Assembly: GCF_030160395.1 (NCBI RefSeq)
Contig: NZ_BSOG01000001.1
Location: 772,117 to 836,116 of the forward strand
DNA length: 64,000 nt
Source of the DNA: Chitinimonas prasina
GTDB lineage: Bacteria; Pseudomonadota; Gammaproteobacteria; Burkholderiales; Chitinimonadaceae
Direction of reading: 5' to 3'
Shown here: positions 30,101-38,575 of the stretch, in pieces
Numbering within the stretch: position 1 is the first letter of the stretch
Layout of the letters: every line of letters begins with the position of its first letter
Notes under the pieces: model-generated
Seen by the model: only the letters and a program-made list of their open reading frames with translations
What the model was told of the DNA's origin: nothing
Databases searched by the model: none
Translations under genes and position numbers: made by a program

Positions 30101-30419
30101 CCAATCCCCCGACGGCGTACTGATCTTCCGCACACCTGGCGCCGACCAGCTGCTGTTTCCGCACTTTTTCAACCTGTCGCAGCTGGCCGTCACCTTCAAG
30201 GATCTCGACCCGGCGATGACCCTGATCGACAACCTCAATGGCACCGTCACCGCCAAACTGGCCGGCATCAGCTACCTGCTGATTCCCTCCTACGAGGTAC
30301 TCAGCCCCATAGGCGGCATCCCGCCCGAGCACCGGAACGACCCCTGGTGGAATGGCCCGGATGGCCTGATCTACTTCAAGTACCCCACAGGGGGCGCACA
30401 GGGCTTCCGGATACAGTAA
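27126..30419 (+). CDS. Large exported Ig-like repeat protein
   Basis: A 1097-residue exported protein. A GAGGA ribosome-binding site 6 bases before the ATG at 27126 decides the start. The signal peptide ends ALAFAA near residue 33. The N-terminal third contains bacterial Ig-like/SwmB-type sandwich domains, including two tandem copies of 122 residues (from about 154 and 276) sharing ITGHLKV and DLAGN. The middle has a FecR-like stretch (TIRKNQDGTALLAVSSGRM), and the C-terminus is unique. Thr/Ala/Ser/Asn rich, with few Cys. Probably secreted or surface-bound, possibly by one of the T2SS. No enzyme motif seen. Confidence 0.6.
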   Translation: MMHRVQLRPASLLKSALRLVLLALFPALAFAAATVTGVSATTGRYGLSQNLSITVTFNEAVNVVGAPELALNATGSPVAICATASNSVTMTCTYTIAAGQTAATLDYTATTALTLPLGSTITTVSDSNAATLTLATPGAAGSLATSNVVIDTTAPTLPAANIAVNNSVRPNTITLTFSEDMTNNAALTTASNYTVSNNSSSVTYSIASAARTSATVVTLTLATANPANTATYITNADITGHLKVTLASGLTDLAGNALAATTVTEAGATATTDSTAPTLPAAGIRAINSSQPHTVVLTFSEPLAATAAVTDTSKYTLTNNASSITYTLASASQSSAGVVTLTLATADPASTASYLTNSDITGHLKVALGSGFTDLAGNTLAATTITEAAASPAPSTDTTPPTLSSTLALVDATHVRLSFNEKLTKTQAETASNYTLTGTGAISAITGAPSAAVLASNGLDVTLTVPSLAAMATGNTLTVAANTNLRDLAGNTLSSSANAVFTATNSPSSLVFDAVTNALLNSKVESNAVTIIGLSLSATVSVISGSDATLQCAIAPAATGTFPAFSTCAPGTPLSVSNGDQIKVQLTSATTANTAVSGGIRIGGVDANFSVTTAPLAPVPSGITVASLPNLAAAFATPDPAITLSANGVAIIPSSVTGQIAVKPSVPANSGLLVKNGGTAQFLFGGISVSVKPVNSDVLLVTKSFTIDTIPSNPLFEIATGEATVSYSGIPAAVASVQLGLGSTAKQLLLTSTSNSALNVTIRKNQDGTALLAVSSGRMTTRLASGASTVATTDAASTVYKNEVATMNVLGQFTNLRIGSISGTQTGIVGDAMALSLPANTTSRGKVPYLGQPSERADPNKNLMVALFDFIGSRTTMSQNIQGGFGQLPLILDNAPLHVMPYGDVLVDPSRPDGITLADDGHFEVSRNGVYVKVSRTISNLSQFSQAIQTAYNGTVVLTEDASLEVNNGGRTVLMKPNLVTTPNGSTSVGLDQSPDGVLIFRTPGADQLLFPHFFNLSQLAVTFKDLDPAMTLIDNLNGTVTAKLAGISYLLIPSYEVLSPIGGIPPEHRNDPWWNGPDGLIYFKYPTGGAQGFRIQ

Positions 30420-30439
30420 GCCAGCAGGTCAGGCGAGCT

Positions 30440-30474
30440 TGCATGGCAAAAAAACAGGGGGCGATGCCCCCTGT
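30440..30474 (-). terminator. Intrinsic terminator, downstream of the UPF0114 gene
   Basis: Stem ACAGGGGGC / GCCCCCTGT with a three-base loop. On the minus strand it is followed by a run of T (TTTTTTTGCC), ideal for the leftward gene ending at 30570; on the plus strand the T-run is weak, but it may also stop the rightward Ig-like gene. Confidence 0.8.
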
Positions 30475-30569
30475 GTCTTGCTTAGCTTGCCGCGGCCAAC
30501 AAAACCCTGCTGCTGGTTTCTCATCCGGGCGGCACCGCATGGCGCCAACGCCCTGCCGCTCCGAACCCG

Positions 30570-31097
30570 TCAGTGCTTGCCCTGCATCAGCTTGTCGGTC
30601 CAGGCCATCACCAGCGCAGATAGCAGAAAGGTGCAGTGTATGATGACCTGCCACATCACCCCCTGCTCCGAGACCGTGCTGGTCGGCGCGCCCATATCCG
30701 AAGCACTGATAAAGGTCTTAAGCAGGTGTATCGACGAGATGCTGATCAGCGCCAGTGCCAGCTTGGTCTTGAGCACCCCGGCATTCACATGGGACAGCCA
30801 CTCGGGCCGGTCTTCATGCGACACAAGGCCATCAATCTTGGATACAAAGGTCTCGTAGCCACCGATCACCACCATGATCAGCAGGTTGGCGATCATCACG
30901 ACATCGATCAGACCCAGCACGATCAGCATGATCTGGGTTTCGGTCATGGTGGGCGCATCTGCCACCAGATGGATCAGTTCACGCACGAACTTGTAGACAT
31001 AAACGCCCTGCGCCACGATCAGGCCCAGATAAAGCGGCGCCTGCAGCCAGCGGCTGGCGAAGATGAAAGACTCCATGCGGGAGACTAGCGGTTTCAT
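30570..31097 (-). CDS. UPF0114 (YqhA-like) membrane protein
   Basis: A 175-residue inner-membrane protein with about four hydrophobic segments, matching the UPF0114/TIGR00645 family: MESFIFASRWLQAPLYLGL at the start, IANLLIMVVIGGYETFVS, and LALALISISSIHLLK. The ATG at 31097 has an AAGGAAG ribosome-binding site. Function is not established in the family. It is monocistronic. Confidence 0.9.
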   Translation of the reverse strand: MKPLVSRMESFIFASRWLQAPLYLGLIVAQGVYVYKFVRELIHLVADAPTMTETQIMLIVLGLIDVVMIANLLIMVVIGGYETFVSKIDGLVSHEDRPEWLSHVNAGVLKTKLALALISISSIHLLKTFISASDMGAPTSTVSEQGVMWQVIIHCTFLLSALVMAWTDKLMQGKH

Positions 31098-31257
31098 GGT
31101 CTTCCTTGTGATATCAACAACGGGATGCGTAAGTATCCATATGTAGCGGGGGATGGCAAGCCACCTGGCCCCCTGTAGCGCATCCCCTGTGTATCCGGGT
31201 ACCGTCTGGCCGCAACTCCCACACCCGTTCACGCAGGATCGGGCCCCCTCCAAGCAC

Positions 31258-31611
31258 TCAGACCAGCACGTGCCGGGTTTCCTTGAAGAACAGGAAAACC
31301 TCCTGCGCCACCGCCGGGTCTATCGGCGCTGCGGGCTTGCAGCCATTCGGGCAGGCCAGCTTGGGTGTGGTGCCAAACAAGCGGCAGACCAGGGGGCGCT
31401 CGTGATAGACAGTACAGCCGTTTTCACCAAGATGCGGACAGCGCAGATCCGCCAGCGCAGCCTCACGGGCCTGCCGGCTCTTGCGGGGAAGACGGGCCAT
31501 CTCCTCGGTCGAGGCCAATACCGGGCCACAGCAATCATGGCAGCCGGGCTTGCAGGCAAACTCAGGGATCTGCGACCGGAAGAATCGAATTTTGTCAGCG
31601 TTGGGTGTCAT
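31258..31611 (-). CDS. YkgJ-type cysteine-cluster protein
   Basis: A 117-residue cytoplasmic protein with the CxxxCxxCC motif (CKPGCHDCCGP) and further Cys in RCPHLGENGCTVYHERPLVC and CPNGC, the pattern of the YkgJ/UPF0153 family that probably binds zinc or an Fe-S cluster. The ATG at 31611 fits family length; a TTG 54 bases upstream is less likely. No functional partner nearby. Confidence 0.8.
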   Translation of the reverse strand: MTPNADKIRFFRSQIPEFACKPGCHDCCGPVLASTEEMARLPRKSRQAREAALADLRCPHLGENGCTVYHERPLVCRLFGTTPKLACPNGCKPAAPIDPAVAQEVFLFFKETRHVLV

Positions 31612-31758
31612 GAGGTTCACACCATCGCATATATCGGCGTGATCGGCATCCAGACTCTGGCTCAACGCGGAGCCACGTGACCAGCCCGTAACGCTAAGCG
31701 CCGTGTCCTTTATCCGATAAAGTTGAGAACGACTCGGCGAAAAGACCCTGAACAGGCG

Positions 31759-32334
31759 CTAAGATTCCTCCAACACGTCCACTCCGCAGGTTGTCAGCAC
31801 AATGACCAAGGGGTGCCGAGATTTATTGCGCTGACGCAAAGAAAAGAACGGTGGCCGAACCATCAATTGCGACCGGAATTGGGTAGCACGCTCAGCAAGC
31901 AACCAGTAGTCGCAATAGATGGCTATTGATGCGCCTTCCTTGGGATGCAAGGTCAGCACCCCACTCTCCCACTGACTAGTTAGGCTATTAGCTGTTCTGC
32001 GGTAGCTCGCATAGTCTATGTCCACCCAGTTGATACGCCATTTAACCTTGTCCGATTGCTGCTCAACTATCCCTTCGTCATCGACGAGCAAGTATCGTCT
32101 AAAAGCTTGGTCAGTACGGTAAATAGAAAAGGGAATCCACAAGAATAGAGGTATCTGCGCCGCCAGCATCGCTCCTGAGCTTGACTGCCATATCCCCAGC
32201 ATCAGCAATATCGATATACCACCCAACGGCACAAGAACGCTGCGCCCAGCACCGCCTGCGGCACGAAAGACAATCCGGCTGCCAGATTGCGCTACCATTT
32301 TCCTGGCACTCTCATTCCGTGATTCGATACCCAT
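31759..32334 (-). CDS. Hypothetical protein with two membrane segments
   Basis: A 191-residue protein of no recognised family. The ATG at 32334 is preceded by GAGGGGG. Two adjacent hydrophobic stretches (about 35-53 and 55-70) are followed by a PH-like soluble part (LLVDDEGIVEQQSDKVKWRINWVDIDYA). This resembles small bacterial proteins with a membrane hairpin and a cytoplasmic PH-like fold. It lies 40 bases downstream of the HAD-like gene and may be co-transcribed. AT content is higher than in its neighbours. Confidence 0.55.
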   Translation of the reverse strand: MGIESRNESARKMVAQSGSRIVFRAAGGAGRSVLVPLGGISILLMLGIWQSSSGAMLAAQIPLFLWIPFSIYRTDQAFRRYLLVDDEGIVEQQSDKVKWRINWVDIDYASYRRTANSLTSQWESGVLTLHPKEGASIAIYCDYWLLAERATQFRSQLMVRPPFFSLRQRNKSRHPLVIVLTTCGVDVLEES

Positions 32335-32374
32335 AGCCCCCTCGTTCCACCACCCGTGGGACAAACGCAACCGA

Positions 32375-32917
32375 TCAGCTTACAAAATCAGCCAACACTT
32401 GCTGAAGGGCAAGAACAGCACGAGCATCCCCCAGCCCCGCCATGTCATCGGTAAGCACCAACCGCTTCCTTTCGGCCTCCGGCCAGCCTTCGTCATCATT
32501 ATCCAGCGCAAGCCACTGGCTTGGACGGCGCCGCAGCACGTCTTGCCATACCTGCTGCCCGCGAGGCAGAGTGTGGTAGTTCAATTGCAGGCTGCCGACA
32601 TCGTATGCACCTGTGTCAATCCTCGCCAGCTCCTGTCGCCGCTGCATATGGCGGGAGTGGAACGTTGCGCCAACAACCCGCTTAGCCAATCTACCCGGTA
32701 GACGCTTACGTGCACGTGTAAAACCCATCTCTGGCACCCAACTGGTACTGAGCACAATAGACAAATTGGGATACGGATCGAGCACCGCTTCAAGTACCGC
32801 CGCATACTCAAACAATGCATGACCGGGCTGATCGTGCAGATAGACACCCCGCTTGGGGTGCCAATACGCCGCATCCGGGTGTAGTACGCCGTCGTAATCC
32901 AGATAGAGTATGTGCAT
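32375..32917 (-). CDS. HAD-like domain protein
   Basis: A 180-residue protein starting ILYLDYDGVLHPDA, the HAD nucleophile motif DxDGVL, with the Ser/Thr motif LSTSW and a final acidic LALDNDDEGWP and LTDDMAGL. It belongs to the group of single-domain HAD proteins often found in phage, toxin or RNA-repair contexts. Phosphatase activity is plausible; the substrate is unknown. Confidence 0.7.
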   Translation of the reverse strand: MHILYLDYDGVLHPDAAYWHPKRGVYLHDQPGHALFEYAAVLEAVLDPYPNLSIVLSTSWVPEMGFTRARKRLPGRLAKRVVGATFHSRHMQRRQELARIDTGAYDVGSLQLNYHTLPRGQQVWQDVLRRRPSQWLALDNDDEGWPEAERKRLVLTDDMAGLGDARAVLALQQVLADFVS

Positions 32918-33225
32918 AAAGATTCCGCAAGCAAATCAACCCGCTTGGTTCAGGTATTACCGGCACTTTACCTGCACCACAGGCCAGCCCAACTGAAGTG
33001 ACACGGACAATATTGCCATGTGCTCGCCTCACCGGCACGGGACAATCGCAAACAACCTTGACCTGGAAAGCACCATTTCTGCCCTTTTGCCGTTCTTTGC
33101 CAACAGCCGCTAGAAGCACCAGGCCGGGCAAAGCAACATCTGCTCCCCCAATATCAGAAAACCCGCATCGCCATAAGCCATGCGGGTTTTCTGGACTACA
33201 GCAGGCCTGCGGGCAGGCCGTCAGG
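32918..33225. other. Intergenic region between glnA and the HAD-like gene
   Basis: Contains the glnA terminator (33155-33193). No gene or other clear signal in the remaining 230 bases. Confidence 0.4.
33155..33193 (-). terminator. Intrinsic terminator of glnA
   Basis: Perfect 14-bp stem CAGAAAACCCGCAT / ATGCGGGTTTTCTG with an 11-base loop, 33 bases after the glnA stop. Confidence 0.85.
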
Positions 33226-34641
33226 TTACAGCGAGTAATACATATCGAATTCCACCGGGTGGGTGGTCATGCGGAACTTGGTGACTTCTTCCATCTTCAG
33301 TTCGATGTAGGAATCGATCCAGTCATTGGAGAAGACGCCGCCACGGGTCAGGAACTCGCGGTCCTTGTCCAGGGCTTCCAGGGCTTGCTCAAGGCTGTGG
33401 CAGACCTTGGGTACCAGTTTGTCTTCTTCTGGCGGCAGGTCGTACAGGTTCTTGTCAGCCGGGTCGCCGGGGTGGATCTTGTTCTGCACGCCATCCAGGC
33501 CGGCCATCATCAGGGCGGTGAAGGCCAGGTAGGGGTTGGCGAGTGGATCGGGGAAACGGGCTTCAATACGGCGTGCCTTGTCGCTGGCCACATAAGGAAT
33601 ACGAATGGAAGCCGAGCGGTTCTTGGCAGAGTAAGCCAGCATCACCGGTGCTTCGTAGCCGGGCACCAGACGCTTGTAGGAGTTGGTGCCGGGGTTGGTG
33701 ATGGCGTTCAGTGCCTTGGCGTGCTTGATGATGCCGCCAATGTAGTACAGGGCGAATTCCGACAGGCCGGCGTAGCCGTTACCTGCAAACAGGTTCTTGC
33801 CGTCTTTCCAGATCGACTGGTGCACATGCATGCCGCTGCCGTTGTCGCCAACGATGGGCTTGGGCATGAAGGTGGCGGTCTTGCCGTACTGGTGGGCCAC
33901 GTTGTGAACCACATACTTCAGGCGCTGGGTCCAGTCGGCGCGTTGCACCAGGGTGCTGAACTTGGTACCGATTTCGTTCTGGCCGGCGGTGGCCACTTCA
34001 TGGTGATGCACTTCAACCGGAATACCCAGTTCTTCCAGCGCCAGGCACATGGCCGAGCGGATATCCTGGAAGCTGTCGACCGGTGCCACGGGGAAGTAAC
34101 CACCCTTGACGCCAGGACGGTGGCCGGTGTTACCGGCTTCATAGGCCTCGCTGGAGGACCAGGCAGCTTCTTCGGAGCGGATCTTGACGTGGGTGCCCGA
34201 CATGTCGGTGCCCCAGGTAACGCTGTCGAAGATGAAGAATTCGGGTTCCGGGCCGAAGAAAGCGGTATCGCCCAGGCCGGAAGCCTTCAGGTAGGCCTCG
34301 CCACGCTTGGCGATGGAACGCGGGTCGCGGTCATAGCCCTTGCCATCGGTCGGGTCGATCACGTCGCAGGTGATGAACAGGGTCGGTTCGTCGTAGAACG
34401 GGTCAATGGCGGCCGAGGACGGATCCGGGATCAGCAGCATGTCCGAAGCCTGGATGCCCTTCCAGCCGGCAATCGAGGAGCCATCAAAAGCATGGCCGCG
34501 CTCGAACCACTCTTCATCGACCACATGCGACGGCACGGAAACATGCTGTTCCTTACCCTTGGTATCGGTAAAGCGCAGATCGACGAAACGGATATCGTTT
34601 TCTTGGATTTGCTTGAGTACGTCGGCGACCGCCATTTGCAT
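33226..34641 (-). CDS. glnA: Glutamine synthetase, type I
   Basis: A 471-residue GSI that makes glutamine from glutamate, ammonia and ATP. Motifs visible include [12 protein letters not shown], the Glu-rich site region, [19 protein letters not shown] and the adenylylation loop [10 protein letters not shown] with Tyr near residue 400, so activity is probably controlled by adenylyltransferase GlnE. Upstream lie a sigma-54 promoter and two NtrC-type sites. Codon use is strongly biased, as for an abundant enzyme. Monocistronic with its own terminator. Confidence 0.98.
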   Translation of the reverse strand: MQMAVADVLKQIQENDIRFVDLRFTDTKGKEQHVSVPSHVVDEEWFERGHAFDGSSIAGWKGIQASDMLLIPDPSSAAIDPFYDEPTLFITCDVIDPTDGKGYDRDPRSIAKRGEAYLKASGLGDTAFFGPEPEFFIFDSVTWGTDMSGTHVKIRSEEAAWSSSEAYEAGNTGHRPGVKGGYFPVAPVDSFQDIRSAMCLALEELGIPVEVHHHEVATAGQNEIGTKFSTLVQRADWTQRLKYVVHNVAHQYGKTATFMPKPIVGDNGSGMHVHQSIWKDGKNLFAGNGYAGLSEFALYYIGGIIKHAKALNAITNPGTNSYKRLVPGYEAPVMLAYSAKNRSASIRIPYVASDKARRIEARFPDPLANPYLAFTALMMAGLDGVQNKIHPGDPADKNLYDLPPEEDKLVPKVCHSLEQALEALDKDREFLTRGGVFSNDWIDSYIELKMEEVTKFRMTTHPVEFDMYYSL

Positions 34642-34749
34642 AACTCCTGATGAGAAACTGGGAAACCGGCACGCAGGCCGGCAGGGAATCCGATTGTAGA
34701 GCCTTGTCGCTCGCCTTGCCTCATGGTGGCGCGCGTCCGGCGACTAATT

Positions 34750-34765
34750 AGCAGGAAGCATGCCA
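34750..34765 (-). promoter_or_regulatory. Sigma-54 promoter of glnA
   Basis: Minus strand TGGCATGCTTCCTGCT has the invariant GG and GC spaced by ten bases and differs from the TGGCACG-N4-TTGC consensus at only two positions. It predicts a leader of about 100 bases before the glnA start. Confidence 0.8.
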
Positions 34766-34818
34766 CAGGCTGCGAACCCCTGCCATGCGCCATTCGGGGG
34801 CGTTTTGATACCACTTCA

Positions 34819-34835
34819 CGCACCATATTAATGCA
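34819..34835. promoter_or_regulatory. NtrC-type binding site 1
   Basis: CGCACCATATTAATGCA, a partly conserved match to the GCAC-N7-GTGC dyad, with the right half weaker (ATGC). Its centre is about 30 bp from site 2, three helical turns, and 65-70 bp upstream of the sigma-54 promoter. Confidence 0.6.
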
Positions 34836-34848
34836 GCACAAATACAAT

Positions 34849-34865
34849 CGCACTGAAATGGTGCA
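34849..34865. promoter_or_regulatory. NtrC-type binding site 2
   Basis: CGCACTGAAATGGTGCA matches the NtrC consensus dyad GCAC-N7-GTGC in full. Place and spacing are those of a classical glnA enhancer. Confidence 0.8.
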
Positions 34866-35220
34866 TTCGTATTGTGCGCCCTATCTGTTCTGCTACCCAA
34901 GACGCCGCATGCACGCGGCCTCAGTGGCCGAACAACCCACCAATACAAGTAGCCAGGCCCAGCACAGACCAACCAACCTGCGCCGAGTTCGCCTTGCCAC
35001 CTCGGCACGCCTCGGGCTGGCACTGCATATTCCACACCGCCTCAATAGCCTCATGAACTCAGCAGAGAGCCTGTCGGTTCAAGCCACACTGACAACTAGC
35101 CTCCCACCGTAGCGTCCGCTCAGTCGTCACCGACCGTCAATGACTTGAGTCCATAACAGGCGCTTAGCTGCCATAATTGAACTATGAATCATTCACACAT
35201 AGCCGTCGGCGGAGAACACC

Positions 35221-35673
35221 ATGAGCCTGACCAATGAAATCCTGCAACGTGCCCAAAGCCGGGCAGAGGAAATGAAGTTGCCCTACTCCGGCGCGCTGAC
35301 ACCGGAAGAGGCGCATACGCTGCTGAGCACCCTGCCCAACTGCAAGCTGGTGGATGTACGCACCAGCGCCGAATGGCAGTTTGTAGGGACACCGCTGCAT
35401 GCGGTGAAGATAGAGTGGAAGAGCTGGCCCGGCATGGCGGCCAATCCCAACTTCATGGAACAGCTGAAAAACCTGGTGGATACCGAGGATGCCCTGCTGT
35501 TCCTGTGCCGTACTGGTGGACGCTCACACGAGGCCGCCGCCCTGGCCGCGGCCAATGGCTATAGCGAGTGTTACAACGTGCTGGAAGGCTTCGAGGGCGA
35601 CCGTAACGATGCCGGCCAGCGTGGCCAGGTCAATGGCTGGAAGGCACGCGGCCTGCCCTGGTCGCAGGGCTGA
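35221..35673 (+). CDS. Rhodanese-like domain protein
   Basis: A 150-residue single-domain rhodanese: LVDVRTSAEW, and the active-site loop CRTGGRS with Cys at residue 96. Such proteins transfer sulfane sulfur to acceptors such as cyanide or thiols. The start has a weak GGAGAA signal. It is monocistronic, followed 144 bases later by aroE. Confidence 0.88.
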   Translation: MSLTNEILQRAQSRAEEMKLPYSGALTPEEAHTLLSTLPNCKLVDVRTSAEWQFVGTPLHAVKIEWKSWPGMAANPNFMEQLKNLVDTEDALLFLCRTGGRSHEAAALAAANGYSECYNVLEGFEGDRNDAGQRGQVNGWKARGLPWSQG

Positions 35674-35817
35674 CGCCCGCGTCTGATAGCACGCAGCACC
35701 GATAAGCACCTACCCGCGGCCACGGGTACGAGCACCGACCCGATTTTTGCCCGCTCCGCCAGGCCAGCCTCGCGGCGGCGGGGATCGCCCCTCTCATCCT
35801 TACGCCCGACTACTGAC

Positions 35818-36630
35818 ATGACCGACCGCTACGCCGTCATCGGCAACCCTGTTGCCCATAGCAAATCGCCCTTGATCCACGCCGCCTTCGCTCGCCAGAC
35901 CGGCCAGAAGCTGGTGTACGAGCGGCTGGAGGCGCCGCTGGATGATTTTGTCGATACGGCAGCACAATTTCTGGCCATGGGTGGCAGCGGCTGTAATGTC
36001 ACCGTGCCGTTCAAGGAAGAGGCCTTCCGCTTTGCCAACCTGCTGAGCGACCGGGCCGAACTGGCTGGCGCGGTCAATACCCTATGGCTGGATGATGAGG
36101 GCGTAGTAGGCGACAACACCGACGGTGCTGGGCTGGTGGCCGACCTGTTGCTGCACACCACGCTGGCCGGCAAGCGCATTCTGCTGCTGGGGGCTGGCGG
36201 TGCGGCGCGTGGGGTGATTGCGCCCCTGCTGGACGAGGAACCGGCCAGCCTGTGCATAGCCAACCGCAGCGCCGACAAGGCCGTGGCACTGGCTGGGCAT
36301 TTTGCCGAGCTGGGCGAGGTCGCCGGCATGGGGCTGGCGGGTTTGGATGGTCAGTCGTTCGACCTGGTCATCAATGCCACCTCCGCCAGCCTAGCCGGAG
36401 CCAGCCTGCCCTTGCCTGCCAGCCTATGGCAAACCGGGCCGGTGGCTTACGACATGATGTATGGCACGCAGGAAACCCCTTTTCTGGCTCAGGCCCGGGC
36501 GGCAGGGGTGCAGCAACGACTGGACGGACTGGGCATGCTGGTGGCGCAGGCAGCCGAGGCGTTCTATCTGTGGCGTGGCCTCAGACCAGACACAGCCCCG
36601 GTGCTGACAGAGCTGCGCGCCCAACTCTAA
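35818..36630 (+). CDS. aroE: Shikimate dehydrogenase
   Basis: A 270-residue NADP-dependent enzyme reducing 3-dehydroshikimate. It has the substrate site IGNPVAHSKSPLIH and NVTVPFKE with the catalytic Lys, GDNTDG with the catalytic Asp, and the nucleotide-binding loop LLGAGGAARG with NRS. Full length. The following inverted repeat probably terminates both aroE and the convergent kinase gene. Confidence 0.97.
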   Translation: MTDRYAVIGNPVAHSKSPLIHAAFARQTGQKLVYERLEAPLDDFVDTAAQFLAMGGSGCNVTVPFKEEAFRFANLLSDRAELAGAVNTLWLDDEGVVGDNTDGAGLVADLLLHTTLAGKRILLLGAGGAARGVIAPLLDEEPASLCIANRSADKAVALAGHFAELGEVAGMGLAGLDGQSFDLVINATSASLAGASLPLPASLWQTGPVAYDMMYGTQETPFLAQARAAGVQQRLDGLGMLVAQAAEAFYLWRGLRPDTAPVLTELRAQL

Positions 36631-36639
36631 GATCGCACC

Positions 36640-36675
36640 AAATAAAACGCCACCGGCTAAGGTGGCGTTTTATTT
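36640..36675. terminator. Bidirectional terminator between aroE and the PfkB kinase
   Basis: Perfect 15-bp stem AAATAAAACGCCACC / GGTGGCGTTTTATTT with a six-base loop; T-runs on both strands serve the two convergent genes. Confidence 0.9.
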
Positions 36676-36694
36676 GGGCAGTGGCCGGCCAGGC

Positions 36695-37636
36695 CTACCA
36701 GTTCGGCAGCTCGCTGCCGAAGGCAGTACGGTAGTCTGCCGACAGGCTGCTGCGGCTGAACGTGTGGTTCTGCGCACCGCGCGAGGCGATCTTGATGGCG
36801 CCCAGCAGGGAGGCCAGGCGGCCGGTGGTCTCCCAGTCCCAGCCCCGTTCGATACCAAACAGCAGGCCTGCGCGATAGGCATCGCCACAGCCGGTCGGAT
36901 CCTGCAACGAAGCCGCAGGCGCCGCCGGGATGATGATTTCACGGCCATCGGCGTAGATGGTGGAGCCTTCACCGCCACGGGTCACGATCAATGCCTTGAC
37001 CATGCCGGCGAGCTCGGCGATGGATTTGCCGGTTTTTTCTTCCAGCATGGCGGCTTCGTAATCGTTCAGGGTGACGTAGTCGGCCGCCAGCGAGCAGGCC
37101 AGCAACTCCTCGCCCGACAGCAGGGGCAGGCCCTGGCCCGGATCGAAGATGAAGGGAATGCCGGCAGCCTTGAGCTCACGCGCGTGGGCCAGCATGCCGT
37201 CGCGGCCATCGGGGCCGATGATGGCAAGGCGAATACCGTCCACGTGATCGAAGCGGTTGTTATGCGATTCGCTCATGGCGCCTGGATGGAAGGCGGTGAT
37301 CTGGTTGTCGTCCAGGTCGGTGGTGATAAAGCACTGGGGCGTGAACTGGTCGGGTATCACCCGCACGCAATCCTGCCGCAGGCCCAGCGACTTGAGGCGG
37401 TCAGCATAGGGTGCAAAGTCCTGCCCCACGGTAGCCATGATGATGGGTTCGCCGCCCAGCAGGTGCAGGTTATAGGCGATATTGCCAGCACAGCCGCCAA
37501 ACTCGCGGCGCATCTCGGGCACCAGAAAGGACACCGACAGCATGTGCACCTTGTCCGGCAGGATGTGGTGCTTGAAGCGGTCGGGGAAGACCATAATGGT
37601 GTCGTAAGCGACGGAGCCGCAGATCAACGTGGGCAT
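36695..37636 (-). CDS. PfkB-family carbohydrate/nucleoside kinase
   Basis: A 313-residue ribokinase-fold kinase. It starts MPTLICGSVAYDTIMVF, has GGCAGNIAYNLHLLG (substrate motif 1) and DPTGCGDAYRAGL near the C-terminus with the anion hole and catalytic Asp. Similarity is closest to the adenosine kinase-like bacterial branch, but the substrate cannot be told from sequence. Convergent with aroE. Confidence 0.88.
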   Translation of the reverse strand: MPTLICGSVAYDTIMVFPDRFKHHILPDKVHMLSVSFLVPEMRREFGGCAGNIAYNLHLLGGEPIIMATVGQDFAPYADRLKSLGLRQDCVRVIPDQFTPQCFITTDLDDNQITAFHPGAMSESHNNRFDHVDGIRLAIIGPDGRDGMLAHARELKAAGIPFIFDPGQGLPLLSGEELLACSLAADYVTLNDYEAAMLEEKTGKSIAELAGMVKALIVTRGGEGSTIYADGREIIIPAAPAASLQDPTGCGDAYRAGLLFGIERGWDWETTGRLASLLGAIKIASRGAQNHTFSRSSLSADYRTAFGSELPNW

Positions 37637-38155
37637 GAATATATCTCGAGCGTGCAAAAAAAACGCGATTCTACGCCCACTGACCCGGTAACGCGCATGA
37701 CGGCACGAAGAATGCTGCACCGTTGATCGCCTCGTTGCAGCGCAACCGTGGATCGCCAGTGCCGTCGCGACACGTCAACATGCCATTCAACCAGCGATTG
37801 CAGGCGAGGGTGCTAGGCCAGCAAGCGATGGATACCCACCCTCCACACTACCGTAGGGCATAGGCAGGCACACGGTTTGCGGCACGACATGGCGCTCCCC
37901 CATCACCAACCAGGCGATAGGGATGCTGTCGGGTTTGTTGACGTCGCCCATCTCCATATCGCCCTGCTTGCAGCAGCCGCTGACGCGCTGCTGAATTGGC
38001 GCCGGGGGATGTTGCCAATTCGCCATTCTGTGTACAAAACGCCGCACATGTAGATAACTGCCCCGGCATAGGGCCACCCCTTGCCGGTAGCACAGGGTTT
38101 ATCAAACCTGCCATGCCGGATAATCTATGGGTTGCTACCCGACAGGCCGAAAGAC
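37637..38155. other. Intergenic region, no confident gene
   Basis: About 520 bases between the divergent PfkB and thioesterase genes. A 96-codon frame on the minus strand (37787-38077) has plausible composition but no ribosome-binding site or recognisable motif. Nothing else stands out. Confidence 0.35.
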
Positions 38156-38575
38156 ATGACCACACCCACCTTGCTCGCGACCGAAGTTTTCCCCATGCGT
38201 TGGGGCGACATGGATGCCCTGGGCCATCTGAACAACACACTGTACTTCCGGTTTTGCGAGGAAGCACGGGTGCGCTGGCTGGATCAACGGGGCTGGGGCG
38301 TCAGGCTGGATGCAGGCGATGGCCCCATCCTGGCGGCCACCAGTTGCCAGTTCAAGGTGCCGCTGGTCTACCCATGCAATATCCGGCTGGAGATCTACCT
38401 GAAAAAACTGGGCAACAGCAGCTTTACCCTGGGTCACCGCATCATGCGCGATGACGCGCCCGACCAGATCGCGGCGGAAGCCGAGGCAGTGATCGTCTGG
38501 TGCGACTACGCCGCCGGCACAGCCAAACCCTTGCCCGAGGCACTGCGCCAGCAACTGGAAGGAGCGGCGGTATGA
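38156..38575 (+). CDS. Acyl-CoA thioesterase (hot-dog fold, 4HBT)
   Basis: A 139-residue hot-dog thioesterase: RWGDMDALGHLNNTLYFRF contains the catalytic Asp and the GHLNN motif of the YbgC/FadM group. It hydrolyses an acyl-CoA of unknown chain length. The ATG at 38156 was chosen by alignment to the family start. Its stop overlaps the GNAT gene by ATGA. Confidence 0.88.
   Translation: MTTPTLLATEVFPMRWGDMDALGHLNNTLYFRFCEEARVRWLDQRGWGVRLDAGDGPILAATSCQFKVPLVYPCNIRLEIYLKKLGNSSFTLGHRIMRDDAPDQIAAEAEAVIVWCDYAAGTAKPLPEALRQQLEGAAV

Larger units (their letters stand above)
34642..35220. other. glnA regulatory region
   Basis: About 580 bases between divergent glnA and the rhodanese gene. The glnA-proximal half holds the sigma-54 promoter and NtrC-type sites; the distal part holds a 28-base motif (35137-35164) also found at 58451. 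A long open frame crosses it on the plus strand but looks non-coding. Confidence 0.6.

Noticed and set aside
34723-35112. 129-codon open frame between glnA and the rhodanese gene
   Set aside because: Overlaps the sigma-54 promoter and NtrC sites, has no ribosome-binding site and a random-looking product.
37787-38077. 96-codon open frame on the minus strand
   Set aside because: Composition is plausible but no ribosome-binding site or family motif supports it; left as part of the intergenic entry.
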